Positions 12,240 to 21,852 of a stretch of 64,000 bases of DNA are shown here, one piece after another. Where the stretch lies: assembly GCA_015039315.1 (NCBI GenBank), contig WIDE01000003.1, positions 186,001 through 250,000 of the forward strand. The letters are read 5' to 3'. A program made the translations under genes and the position numbers. Source of the DNA: Clavulina sp. PMI_390. Its lineage: Eukaryota; Basidiomycota; Agaricomycetes; Cantharellales; Hydnaceae. The notes under the pieces are model-generated. The model was given only the letters and a program-made list of their open reading frames with translations. It was not told the DNA's origin and searched no databases. Positions within the stretch are counted from its first letter, which is position 1. Each line of letters begins with the position of its first letter.

Positions 12240-13049
12240 GAGGAAGGGAGAAGTCCGTTGCAAACTGCATCACAAGTTATGGTCTTTTATTCCCTCATGG
12301 GCGAGATTATCGACCGAGTCGGTGCGGCATGCGCGCACATGGTGGCGCCGCCTAGAGCTACTCAAATGGAGAGGTGGCTAGTATGCCATGCGGAGGATGC
12401 TATAATTATTAGATAACATTGCGAGAGGCGTCGCGGAAGACATGTGGTGATCGAAGCCACCCATGATCGTTTGGCGGTTCACACCTCGATCAGGAGCCGG
12501 ATATTAAGCCGAACATCGCAACGAACATAATAGGCAGCAGAGTCAAGACCACAAGGAAGCTCGAAGTTGGAAATGTCGGCAAGCGAGATATTGCATGCCA
12601 TGCTGGATCCTCTCGGCCGACGAAATTGTGAGAAATAGCTGGGCGATGGGATGAATCTCTCAGACTAATGATGGGGTAAATGTACAACCACCGCTGGCAC
12701 TGTTGGGCCGGAATTGGGATGTAATCGCCTTCAGAACCCACCAATACGAATCCTGAGTCATGACATTGCCCTCCACTTGTCTTCCGAAGCCGTTTTTTGA
12801 AGCATTTCGGGACAAGTTTGAGTTTATTGAGCCTGTTCGCGACATCAATCATAACCTGAAGAAGATATTCCTGTCTCTCTCAGGTCAGTATACAAGCCTA
12901 GAAGGAGTAGGGTTGGATCAAAATGACCATAAATATCTTATATGATGATAATCCCGAACGCGGGGGATTGCGTATACCAAGGCAATCGGGAATACCGTAC
13001 ACGGACGCCACAATGGTGTCTTCTGTCTGCAAACTCACTTCTCTTCCAT
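12240..13049. other. Intergenic region, no supported gene
   Basis: About 810 bp between the start of the aspartic protease gene and the 3' end of the GMC gene, holding the protease promoter. A 120-codon minus-strand reading frame (12490-12852) has no recognisable motif and I do not call it. Nothing else seen. Confidence 0.4.
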
Positions 13050-15608
13050 CTATTGGCCTCCTTTGATGATTGCCGCCGCTTTCTCGGCAACTCCATACAC
13101 CGTACTCGAAAGGTGGGCGCTGATCTGCAAAGGAATTATGCTAGCATCTACGACTCGGAGGTTCGAGGTTCCGTAGACGCGCAAGTGCCCGTCCACAACC
13201 CCTAGGGTAGCAGCGTCAGGAATCGCGGGGAGGGAATTGAATACAAGCCAAGGGGACAGCATACCTCCAAGAGATTTTGACATCATGGCGCATGTAGCAA
13301 CAGAATGGCTGGCGTAGTTCCAGCTGGCGTCAATCCACGAGAACCAGTCGTCGTATGATCCGCCATCGCTATCCGTTGGAACGACCGTAAATCCAGGCTG
13401 TGTCTCACCGGTAGACAAGGTGCTACATTGCCACGTCAACGAGGGCTACGCCACACGATGTCTATTGCCTTACCTTAACGGTTTCGTCTGGAAAGCTTTT
13501 CGCACAAGCCTATTGGCAGCAACATGAGTAAGGACGTCGATACCGACAGAGAAAGTGTTGGTGTTGATTTGTGGGCGGACGAATGGATCGGAGGACTATA
13601 TATATGACCGTTAGATCCACCATACTCACAGGAAACTAAACCGACTCACGATGATTGACACATTACCCCTAGTGAAGGGAAGCAATGCCCAGGTGATAGT
13701 TTGGATCTTGTCCACAAGGTTTGTCGGATCCGTGTTGTACAAGAGCTCGGCCATCGGAGCTGAGTTGTTCAAATAGCAGGGTGTGTTAGGGCTGGCTGTG
13801 ATAAACCTAAGATCGCCACATACCACTTTCATTGATGATCACTCTTGCCTGAATAGCGTAAATCTTTTCTAGCGCAGAAGCAGAAAGCGCTGATGTCGCC
13901 ATTTCTGACGCCCAAGACGGGATCGACTCGTAGATTTCATTCACAACATTGCTCGAGTTCGATCCAAAAAGCTTTATGCGGAGTCATTACGAAGGCTTGA
14001 TGTGAGAGGGGAAAACGGACCTGATATAAGTTGGTGTACGCGATGATATCCGAGGGGCCTTCTCCAGTCACGGTGAAATTGGTTCCACCAGCAGTTAGCT
14101 GGGTCAGAGCCTGTTACTGGTATGAGTGAATGGGCACTTGATCTGGGAGGGAAACTGACCTGCTCCTGTAGATTGAGCCCGACTGATGATAAATTCACGA
14201 TAGGCGTGATACCAAACGCAGTCAGTCGTGCAGGGTCGCCAACACCAGAACGTTGGAGGATACTAGGTGACTATCGTAGCATTAGGATTATGCTCGATTT
14301 TGCAGTAGAGCTGTTAACTTACGCCCATCGATCCTGCAGACAGGATCACCTCCCGAGACGCAAACGCTTGATACCGCGTCCCATTTACGGTACCAAACTC
14401 CACGCCACTCGCCACCTGGAGAGCAGTCGTAGCATTCGGCGAGAACAGCACTTTTGTAACCTTTCAATCATTATGAGATGATTATCTGATCCGATAGGTC
14501 GCGAAATTGACAGACTTGTTGACCCACGAGCGTAGCCCAGTTTTTGCGCTCGTTTTCGACAGGGCTTAGGTACCCGGTTGCCGCGGAGGACCGGTGCCAG
14601 TTATCGAACTTATCGATGCTCTGAGTGGAGATGAGAGACTGAAGGAGCGATAGTCGACCGGACACGTACATTTGGCACAAAAGCAACACAGTTTGGATCC
14701 CCTCCATTGAGATCAAGAGAATGGTTGACTCCCAAGTTGCTCATCGTATCGGTGAAATAAGGACCCTGAGGTCCACTGAACATATACTCCCTAGGTAGCC
14801 ATGCGCCGATTTCAGGGAGTCTGGATTCAGGGACAGGGAAGGAACTTACGGGAAGGTGGCATGGATCGCACCACTAGTTCCGTGGTAGTCCAGTATATAC
14901 GTTGCGCCCTTGGCAATCTGGCTCGCGTTTGGTGGGGTGAAGTATTCTGCCTATACATAGAGAGAGACGTGTTGGTTACAAAATCCAAAAAATGGCGAAC
15001 ATTACTTGCCTTCTTCATGTATGGGAAGATGCCGTCCCAGGTCCACTCCAAGGAGCGATCTTCAGGGTCCAGAAGGTCGGACCAGGAATCATACTGTGCG
15101 CTTGCTCCTCGAGTCTAAGTCATGCCGTTAATAGATGACGACCCGCCAAGGGTTTTTCCACTAGAAATAATCACATTAGAACGAGCGAGAATCTCAGGGA
15201 TATAATGATAGATCTATTCATACGCATCAATAACTTTATCCTGGGTAGTGACGTAGGCCCAATCGACATTGGTGCCATACACTTCTTGAGCTTGGTAGAC
15301 GTCATAGACAAGTGGGTCGGTGCGATTGTCGAAACCGGCTTCCACCACGAGAACAGTGATTCCGTGATCTTCAGACAAACGATTAGCTACCTATAACAAT
15401 CCAGTGCATTTTTATTAGGGTTACGAAGCGAAGGAAACGAATGGAGGCGACGAACTGTGAGACCTGCCGTTCCACCACCGACAATGATATAGTCAAATGT
15501 CTGATTGGCGATAGCAGAAGGATCCGTTGTAACGGGTAGCGCTTGGACTAGACGGGTACACAGAACTGCTAAGTTTATGGCTGCTGACAGCCGTGGCATC
15601 AATGCCAT
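13050..15608 (-). pseudogene. GMC oxidoreductase (aryl-alcohol / glucose oxidase-like), secreted, with in-frame stop
   Basis: The ATG at 15608 begins a signal peptide (MALMPRLSAAINLAVLCTRL, cleaved near VQALP). The FAD dinucleotide-binding motif YIIVGGGTAGLTVANRLSED is restored by splicing. Then come VLVVEAG, SGKTLGGSSSINGM (GMC signature 1), WTWDGIFPYMKKAE, ILSAGSMG, and at the 3' end [13 protein letters not shown] (active-site His) and [17 protein letters not shown]. This is the complete order of the family: FAD-dependent oxidases or dehydrogenases of alcohols and sugars that make H2O2 during lignocellulose attack. Directly after SSSINGMT, a TAG at 15115-15117 (minus strand) interrupts the frame before TRGASAQYDSW, where homologues continue. 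No sensible intron can remove it without deleting the conserved FAD motif. A second possible TAG lies about 100 bp upstream, in a stretch that may be an intron. So: a recently inactivated gene, or a sequence error. Confidence 0.75.
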
Positions 15609-16158
15609 GATGCCTGAGCACAATAGTGCTGATTGACGAGAACAAGTTTAGAGTATGACGGTTTCTCATGATCACATGAGGACAGCTGCGCGTATGTGTG
15701 ATTTTCAATCTTTAGTTCTTCTCCACTCACAGTAGATGGGTCACGGGCCATTGAGGCGCAATCGGCGCGGGAACATATCAATGGTCTCCAGGTCTCATCA
15801 ATTGGCTAAAACAATAGACGGAAGCCCTAAGTCTATCTTGAATGAAGAGTTCAATTGGCCGATATGGCGTTCATTAGCATGGGTCCCAAGGATCGTCGCA
15901 AAATCGTGATACAGCCTCGAAATGAGGTAAATATAAAGAGTTTACCTATGTTTGGCCCGTTGCAAAGCCGGAAAATCTCGGAGGTGCTGCAGTAGGACAG
16001 CTTTGTCGTTGACAGGTACGAATTTGTACAAGGAGTGTTTAGAATTTTGGCCGTGGTGTGATCTTATACGATATTACGTGGTTTGAGCCAAATGCCTCCC
16101 AGAAATAGGAGTCCCTGGGTCTCCCATCCAGGAAGGCGGCTGGTTTCCAGCTTGAATT
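15609..16158. other. Intergenic region
   Basis: 550 bp between the GMC gene start and the 3' end of the TPR relic. Expected to hold the GMC gene promoter. No coding signal or notable repeat seen. Confidence 0.35.
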
Positions 16159-18671
16159 CTAGTCACCCACGAAGACATTCGGCACCTCCTTGACTCGGGT
16201 CTCACGGCTACGAACTGCGCTGGTGTATGTATCGACAAATTGGATGTGAGTCGAGGGATTGCCACCTCGAGTTTGCGTCGCATCAGTGTTCGAGGCTTCC
16301 TGGATCAGGGTATGGATGTCAACATGGTCCCGAGCTGTCCGATATTGGGGAATGGCGGCAAGCACGATCTTATTGGGGTCCGTCAGACCATGTTTTGTCG
16401 CCGCGTCTACGAGTTGTTCTCGGTAGTGTAGCACAAAATCGCGTCTATTGAACACATCGAGTTAGAAGTTGACTCCAAGAACTGTCTACAACGAAAACAT
16501 AGACTGACGGTTCGTTCTCGTCTGACAGCGGCCGTACATTGAAAAGGCGATATTTTCCCTCCGACTGTGTTGCGTTGGCAATCATTGTATCCATAGCTAA
16601 TCACAAGGTCGTTAGTCGATCTGCTTAGGATCCAGGAGACCCAACTTACTGGAAAGAGAGAGGCCAGGAACGCGCATTTGAATTTCGAGAGCGTACCACA
16701 ATGCCTTCGAAAAGTTACGATCGTCTAGCCGAAAGGGGCAGTCTGGCGGCTACAATAAGACCCAGTTTTCAATCACCTTCAGGGAGCCAGGCTGCCGCAA
16801 ACAGGTAGCTGAACACTCGAAACGTGGGTGACGGGTAAAACAGAGCCTTTGTTTAATTATTCACTTGCGGATGGCAAGGACGGTTTCTTTCTGACCCATA
16901 TATTCCATCTTTTCGACTCCCTCCGATTTCTTTGCCCGGGTGCGATGGACAAGGGCCAACGCAAGGTACGCCTACACTAGATAGATGAGAGAGATTGAAT
17001 TTTGGGAGTCAAATTACCGCAGCTCAGTGCGTAAACTCGAGTCGAACCCGATCCAATGTGTCCAAGCGGACGCATCATAATCATCTTCTTGAGGTCAGGG
17101 AATGGGGTGTTCCTCACATGATTTCAGGAGTTCCTTGGCTAGCGTTTCGAGTTTGTCAACTTCCTCTCTGGCATGTCCCATCTTTGGGACCTGAAAGCTT
17201 TGGGCGTGAACGATCCGGCCAAGAACCGCCCGATATATGGATGTTAACATTGGAAACATGTATCCCAGCCAGATCTCAATAACTCACGAAAGGTACGGCG
17301 GAGGCTAGTGCCTGTAAGGTTAGGATCAATCTGGTCCGGCCACTGCGATCTGGCATAGTTGATGATAGCTAAAGCTGTCTGGTAGTTTTGTTCGGCGGTA
17401 CCATAGTCCCCAACGAGGGTTTCTAGCAATATTCCTTTGAGTATGTGCAGTCTTATGCTCCGAGAGAGAAGCTGTCGAGCCCTAAAAGTAAGGGGCAAGT
17501 GAACTTTGTGGCCATGATACACAGTCATGATAGAGACATGCCCTGCAAATCCGGCTCACAGAGTTCCGTTCCACCCTTTTTTTAGCCGAATCTCTTCGAT
17601 ATGACCAACCTGTACAAGGGGACATGTAGCCTGCCATGATAAAATCGAGGGTGCGTGTGATATACGAGCTTCATTGGAGGCAAGACCTGAAAGAGGTGTT
17701 AGTCCAACAGCAATGTGATAGTTGCGTTCCACACCTTTTTATTTCTGTCCGAGGTGCATCAGGAATCGCCTAATGGGAAATTGGCTAGCAATCGGAAGGG
17801 TCGCGCCACGGATCATTGGCAGGGTATGCAAAAGCATTTGTTGGATCCCCAAGTACAACAGCGTCAAGCTCCAGCATTCTGTCCAGTATTTCCGATGAGA
17901 TTCTGATATGGGCGTTTCTGTTAGGAACCCGACTACCATCTGGCATGCGATTAGAGATGCGGAATTGGTGGACCACCTGATAGCAGCGGTGTACAAGGGC
18001 AAGAACCCAGAGGAGGAGAGGACGCTTGGCTCACCACCCAGCAGTCCAGAACTTCAACGGTTTGACACTATCGAACAGCAGCCGAGCCGGGAGCATATTC
18101 ACGTCCTTGTTGAGCAAGCACTTGGAGTCTGCGTCTAAACTGGGACACTCCAGGTTGCCGGGCTATCTTGAGGTCGGAGAGCCTAGAGCTAAGTGATTGG
18201 TCCAGCTTTTTATCCATTCGGTAGATAGCTGTTTTCTAGTCGTTGCGGGCACGCGGGCCTGTCGCGAGCTGAAGGGCTTCTATATAGGACTGGCGAGCTA
18301 GATTGTAGCGAGCTAAATGGTGGAAAGAATTGAGGAATAGGTCTACTAGAAATTTCACATCCTTACAAAGAGATTCTTGCGTAGTTCCGAGGCGACCATG
18401 CGCCTTGTCCCATCGTGAATCAAGCTACCCAGCCACAGCAGATCAGCAATAGCCTATGAGTTGCTGCGTCTAACAGTCGAACAGCCCCTTGATGACTCTC
18501 TCGGCGTCTTTGATGGCTTGATCGTACATTCTGAGCTTGATTTCTTCTCTGCATTGATCGCTTCACCATAAACGCCATACGCCCTCTGGAAGTCCCCTGA
18601 CTCGAAGAAGCGTTCGCTTGAGATTTAAGCTCTGAGACCTGATGACTGAGTTCTGGCTCCTTGGCGGACAT
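16159..18671 (-). pseudogene. Decayed TPR-family gene (relic copy of the genes at 40951 and 44196)
   Basis: Clearly homologous to the two intact TPR genes further right, in the same order. Start MSAKEPELSHQVSELKSQAN at 18671; MPDGSRVPN ... NDPWRDPS near 17800-17950; a helical block with LLETLVGDYGTAEQNYQTAL near 17390-17420; and the C-terminal block RRDFVLHYREQLVDAATKHG, ending NVFVGD at 16159. Lesions: right after SQANA, one T is missing from a run, so FFESGDFQRAYGVYGEAI continues in another frame. The next TPR segment (paralogues: SPALYSNRSATCVK) is absent, with the sequence jumping to LRMYDQAIKDAERVIKGL and then a stop. A further stop falls at 17785-17787. The N-terminal TPR domain therefore cannot be made as in its paralogues. 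A shortened product from an internal start cannot be excluded. Confidence 0.75.
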
Positions 18672-18968
18672 CTCGGTAGAAGTGACGAGGAAGTCGATGG
18701 ACCAACACGAGACGAAGCTTCTCAATAACAAGCGGGGCTAAAGGAACTGAACGCGCAAGGTGGTATAGGTCGACAGGTCAGAAGAACTCTTGGAACGTCA
18801 CGTCGCGTGTCTCTAGCGAGATGCAAGAAAAAAAATGCCACAGGGTCAATTGGAATTTGAGCGCGCCTTGTCCACCTGCTCATCGTCGGTGGCAACAGGC
18901 CATCACATAGCCAAAGCAATCACTGCATCCACCTGCTGAGCCTTTCGGTGACTGATTCCGAGGATACG

Positions 18969-19824
18969 ATGGCTCCTCGAGCCCGATGCTTCTTTACTAT
19001 ATCAATTGGCTCGACCCAAGTTTGTGGCCTATTGCTTAACGTCCTTTTCGCTTTAGCGTGTACGGACCTGATAACTATGCACGCATCGTTGAATGTTTAG
19101 TACGACAGGATCGTGTTTGAGCTCTATGATGACATCGTACCTAAAACTGCGGAGAATTTCCGCGCTCTATGCACGGGAGAGAGAGGGGTAGGACGGCAAG
19201 GTGTCCCACTCCATTTCAAGGGATCTCATTTCCATCGTGTCATCGCTGGCTTCATGGCTCAGGCAGGAGATTTCACGGCTGGAAATGGGACAGGAGGTAA
19301 GCTAGCGGGCATCTTCATTAGGACGTCACTATCAGATCATTGATCAGGACGAGGTTGTAGGTGAATCAATCTATGGGATGAAGTTCTCCGATGAGAACTT
19401 CAACGTCAAACATACCAAGGCTGGGCTGCTTTCCATGGCAAACGCGGGGCCTAACAGTAACAGTAAGTCAGTTCTGAAGTTGGGCGTACACTCGCACGTC
19501 ATGTCCCTGAATGTACTTTTGATGGCGAACTAGGTTCTCAATTCTTCATCACGTTTGAAGCGTAAGCCGGACCTCAGGATTGAACACGCTGTGATATTAA
19601 CACTACAGCATGGTCTGCCTAGAGCTCCTCATCTCGATGGGCATCACGTAGTATTTGGAGAGGTAGTGACGGGTTATGATATTGGTCAGTGGTTTCTACC
19701 ATAAGAAGAGATCCTATTGGAATTTACGCCACTTTGAATAGTCAAAAAGATTGAGAATAACCCAGTGAAGGCCCGTGATGCCCCAGTCGAAACAGTGAAG
19801 ATCACGGACTGTGGAGTCTGTTGA
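18969..19824 (+). CDS. Cyclophilin-type peptidyl-prolyl isomerase, CYP40-like, without TPR tail
   Basis: Start ATG at 18969 ([17 protein letters not shown]); an intron then joins to [20 protein letters not shown]. Spliced length is about 172 residues, a single cyclophilin domain. Catalytic and binding residues are present: [15 protein letters not shown] (Arg, Phe, Met, Gln), [19 protein letters not shown], and [11 protein letters not shown]. Two features point to the CYP40/Cpr6 subgroup: the acidic loop [15 protein letters not shown], and His where CypA has Trp in the LDG region (APHLDGHH). CYP40 proteins normally carry a C-terminal TPR domain that binds Hsp90; here the frame stops after VKITDCGVC. 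The stop is followed at once by GTGAGT, a good splice donor sequence, but the TGA lies before it. Five introns. The gene diverges from the TPR relic, with 297 bp between starts. Confidence 0.85.
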
Positions 19825-20401
19825 GTGAGTTTTTATGTTCATGAGGGGCTGTTGTAGGAAAAAACAATTCCGTGACGGGCACATATCCTCAGGGAAGACA
19901 AAATACTTCGCCAGAGATAATGTTCAATAAGTCCAGGGAGTAGGAGGAGGAGGAGGAGGAGGAGGAGGAGGAGGAGGAGGAGGTTTATTCGGAGCCGATG
20001 CTCGGCCCTATATCCAAACCTGTACTACGCTACATAATAATACAGTTTGGAGCCTTCCTTAGGCATCTCGCACGGGAGCTTCCCTACCGGGTCGTTCAGG
20101 ATTTGGCTCGAGGCTGAATCTGACACAACAACTTGAACAAATACGGCCAAAGAACAGCGAGCATGTTGCCTGTGCTCACACAGTTGATCATTTATGCGTA
20201 GCCCTGTGTTGAAAGGCTTTTGCCTTGATAGAAATGACCCGTTGCACGAACATGCTTTTTCTATGAACTGAGCTTCCTTCTCAACACTGCTAGGATCTGT
20301 CCTGTCTGAAACCTCCGCTTGAGGAATATGCATTATGTCAATAACGCGAAGCATGCGCGGAAGTCTCACTAAACAGCATATATACCAATGAGAATAGGGT
20401 C
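19825..20401. other. Region between the cyclophilin and the small minus-strand gene
   Basis: 577 bp including the AGG microsatellite. A minus-strand frame ending at 20025 (EGSKLYYYVA at its end) could be a further exon of the gene at 20402-21012, but I could not find a splice that keeps both frames. Left unassigned. Confidence 0.3.
19942..19983. repeat. (AGG)14 trinucleotide microsatellite
   Basis: Uninterrupted array of 14 AGG units in the 118 bp after the cyclophilin stop, probably in or near its 3' UTR. Perfect short tandem repeats of this length are usually polymorphic between strains. Confidence 0.95.
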
Positions 20402-21012
20402 TCACCCCATTCTCGCTCTATCTCGGCTCTCATATTCGAAAATCTGGCCTTGTGCTTGTGCTTTGTGCTTTGAGCCCTCTAATGCAGTCCATTTCCGATA
20501 CCCGTAGTACCGTAAGTCTGACGGACCCATATCGCGTGCGTTCCATTGATCCCCTCGATAGCCCTCGGCGCGAGTAGCCTCGTTCAAGACTCCACGCAGC
20601 CCACCGGGACGTGTGAGCTACAGGGGCCAAAAGAGTTCCAAAATGTCAAAGCTTTTCTCCAGGATGCGTCGTCCAAGGAGGAGCTCCTTTTATGTCAGTC
20701 TTTCTCTGAGTCCATGGACGCCGTTGCTTTGTTCTTTGTCTGGTTTACATCCTCGTTATAGATCCTTCCCAACTCATCAATCGAGGACACTCCTTGCATA
20801 GGGGTCCCGTTGCAGCGTACTCCTAACACTGCCTCGGAGCACCCAAGCTCTTCATATACAGCGTATAGTATAGACCCCTCTAGGGTCTCGTTGACGTGTT
20901 CTACGTCCAAGTTTGGGAAGCTATCGAGTGGCTTTTCTTTGTTTTCATTTAGTCGCTCATCTGCATCTACCCTGGTTTCGTCGAGTGGGGGCACCGGAGT
21001 TAGTCTTCGCAT
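20402..21012 (-). CDS. Hypothetical protein, two exons
   Basis: Not recognised. Exon 1 (21012-20749) starts MRRLTPVPPLDETRVDADER and is 88 codons long. A GTAAAC donor and a CTGTAG acceptor define an intron at 20748-20618 in phase 0, and exon 2 (20617-20402) continues LTRPGGLRGVLNEATRAEGY to a stop after ESRDRARMG. The splice joins two open frames cleanly without a frame change, which is the main support. Predicted product is 159 residues, hydrophilic and charged, with no signal peptide, membrane span or known motif. It starts only 51 bp from the divergent ATG at 21064, which is tight and makes one of the two models suspect. Additional exons downstream (to 20025) are possible. Confidence 0.4.
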
Positions 21013-21063
21013 ATTTCTCACCGCGTATACTGAATCACCTAACCATCTGATCAGGTGCTAACC
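21013..21063. promoter_or_regulatory. Very short divergent intergenic gap
   Basis: 51 bp between two proposed divergent start codons. If both models hold, each promoter must overlap the other gene. No TATA-like box is evident. Confidence 0.2.
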
Positions 21064-21852
21064 ATGGATTACTCCGCCTCGCATGCCACGGCCGCTACCT
21101 CATCCAGCTCAGCTCTCGTGATGGTGTCGGAGCCTAAAAGATTTTCAGTTCCTTCGACCGCTTATACAAGTCCTGACGAGAAGTCTGATCCGATGGAAGA
21201 GCATTCTTTCAACATTGAACCTGTCAGTGCCATCAAGCCAGGGGATATGGGAATCGAATGCACTCTCCCCTTCTTCGGGTGCGGATATATTGAGATGATT
21301 GAGGCCTACGGTGGCACTAATGGGTCAATATGCCACCCATCATTAGCTAGTATCAAACCTCAGACTCGCTACTTGTCCCGTCCTCATTCATTTCGGCCAT
21401 CCCGGTACAACCATACACTTTGCGTTCTTCCGGCCGATATACCTCCTCTCTATCTCGCCTCCGTGGACTTAGCACTTTCCTGGCTTCCCACTACCCAACT
21501 GTTTCGGCTTCTTGGAGTCCGTGGCCGTGGTCTTACGCTTCAGCCGATCGGCCACCTGGCTGAACTACAGAAAGGAGGTCGCTGCTGGAAGTCCCTTTTG
21601 TTAATCCCAGCTGCCGCTTACACAATAATTGTTCTCGCATGGGGGGCTATGATGTACAAGCTGGATCTGGCAGGTGGCTTGGCTCAAGCAGCGGCGGCAT
21701 TCTACGAACAGCTTTCGGTTGTGCAGCGCAACCGTACAGTCAACAAAATTACAGCCGCCACAATATCGCATGGAGGACTTTGGCTGACTAGTTTGGAAGG
21801 TGCGTTCCTGCTGGGGATCGTGGTAGCAATGATATGCCATGTACGGAAGTGA
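21064..21852 (+). CDS. Hypothetical membrane protein, single exon
   Basis: Not recognised. The start ATG at 21064 has a good context (AACCATGG) and gives MDYSASHATAATSSSSALVM. The 262-residue product has a Ser-rich hydrophilic N-terminal half (about residues 1-70), a middle part with PPLYLASVDLALSWLP, and two likely membrane segments: SLLLIPAAAYTIIVLAWGAM (about residue 177 on) and GAFLLGIVVAMICHV at the very C-terminus. Between them is an Ala-rich amphipathic stretch (GGLAQAAAAFYEQLSVVQRN). The layout resembles small fungal integral membrane proteins with a long cytosolic N-terminus. The lack of introns is unusual beside intron-rich neighbours. The end after HVRK directly follows the second span, so truncation is possible. 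Confidence 0.45.
   Translation: MDYSASHATAATSSSSALVMVSEPKRFSVPSTAYTSPDEKSDPMEEHSFNIEPVSAIKPGDMGIECTLPFFGCGYIEMIEAYGGTNGSICHPSLASIKPQTRYLSRPHSFRPSRYNHTLCVLPADIPPLYLASVDLALSWLPTTQLFRLLGVRGRGLTLQPIGHLAELQKGGRCWKSLLLIPAAAYTIIVLAWGAMMYKLDLAGGLAQAAAAFYEQLSVVQRNRTVNKITAATISHGGLWLTSLEGAFLLGIVVAMICHVRK

Noticed and set aside
12490..12852. 120-codon minus-strand open frame between the aspartic protease and the GMC gene
   Set aside because: No recognised motif, no splice partner, and an overlapping frame on the same strand is equally open. Treated as chance.
17010..17110. tRNA-like B-box (GGTTCGACTC on the minus strand)
   Set aside because: Flanking bases do not form a T-arm or acceptor stem, and the segment matches coding sequence of the TPR relic.
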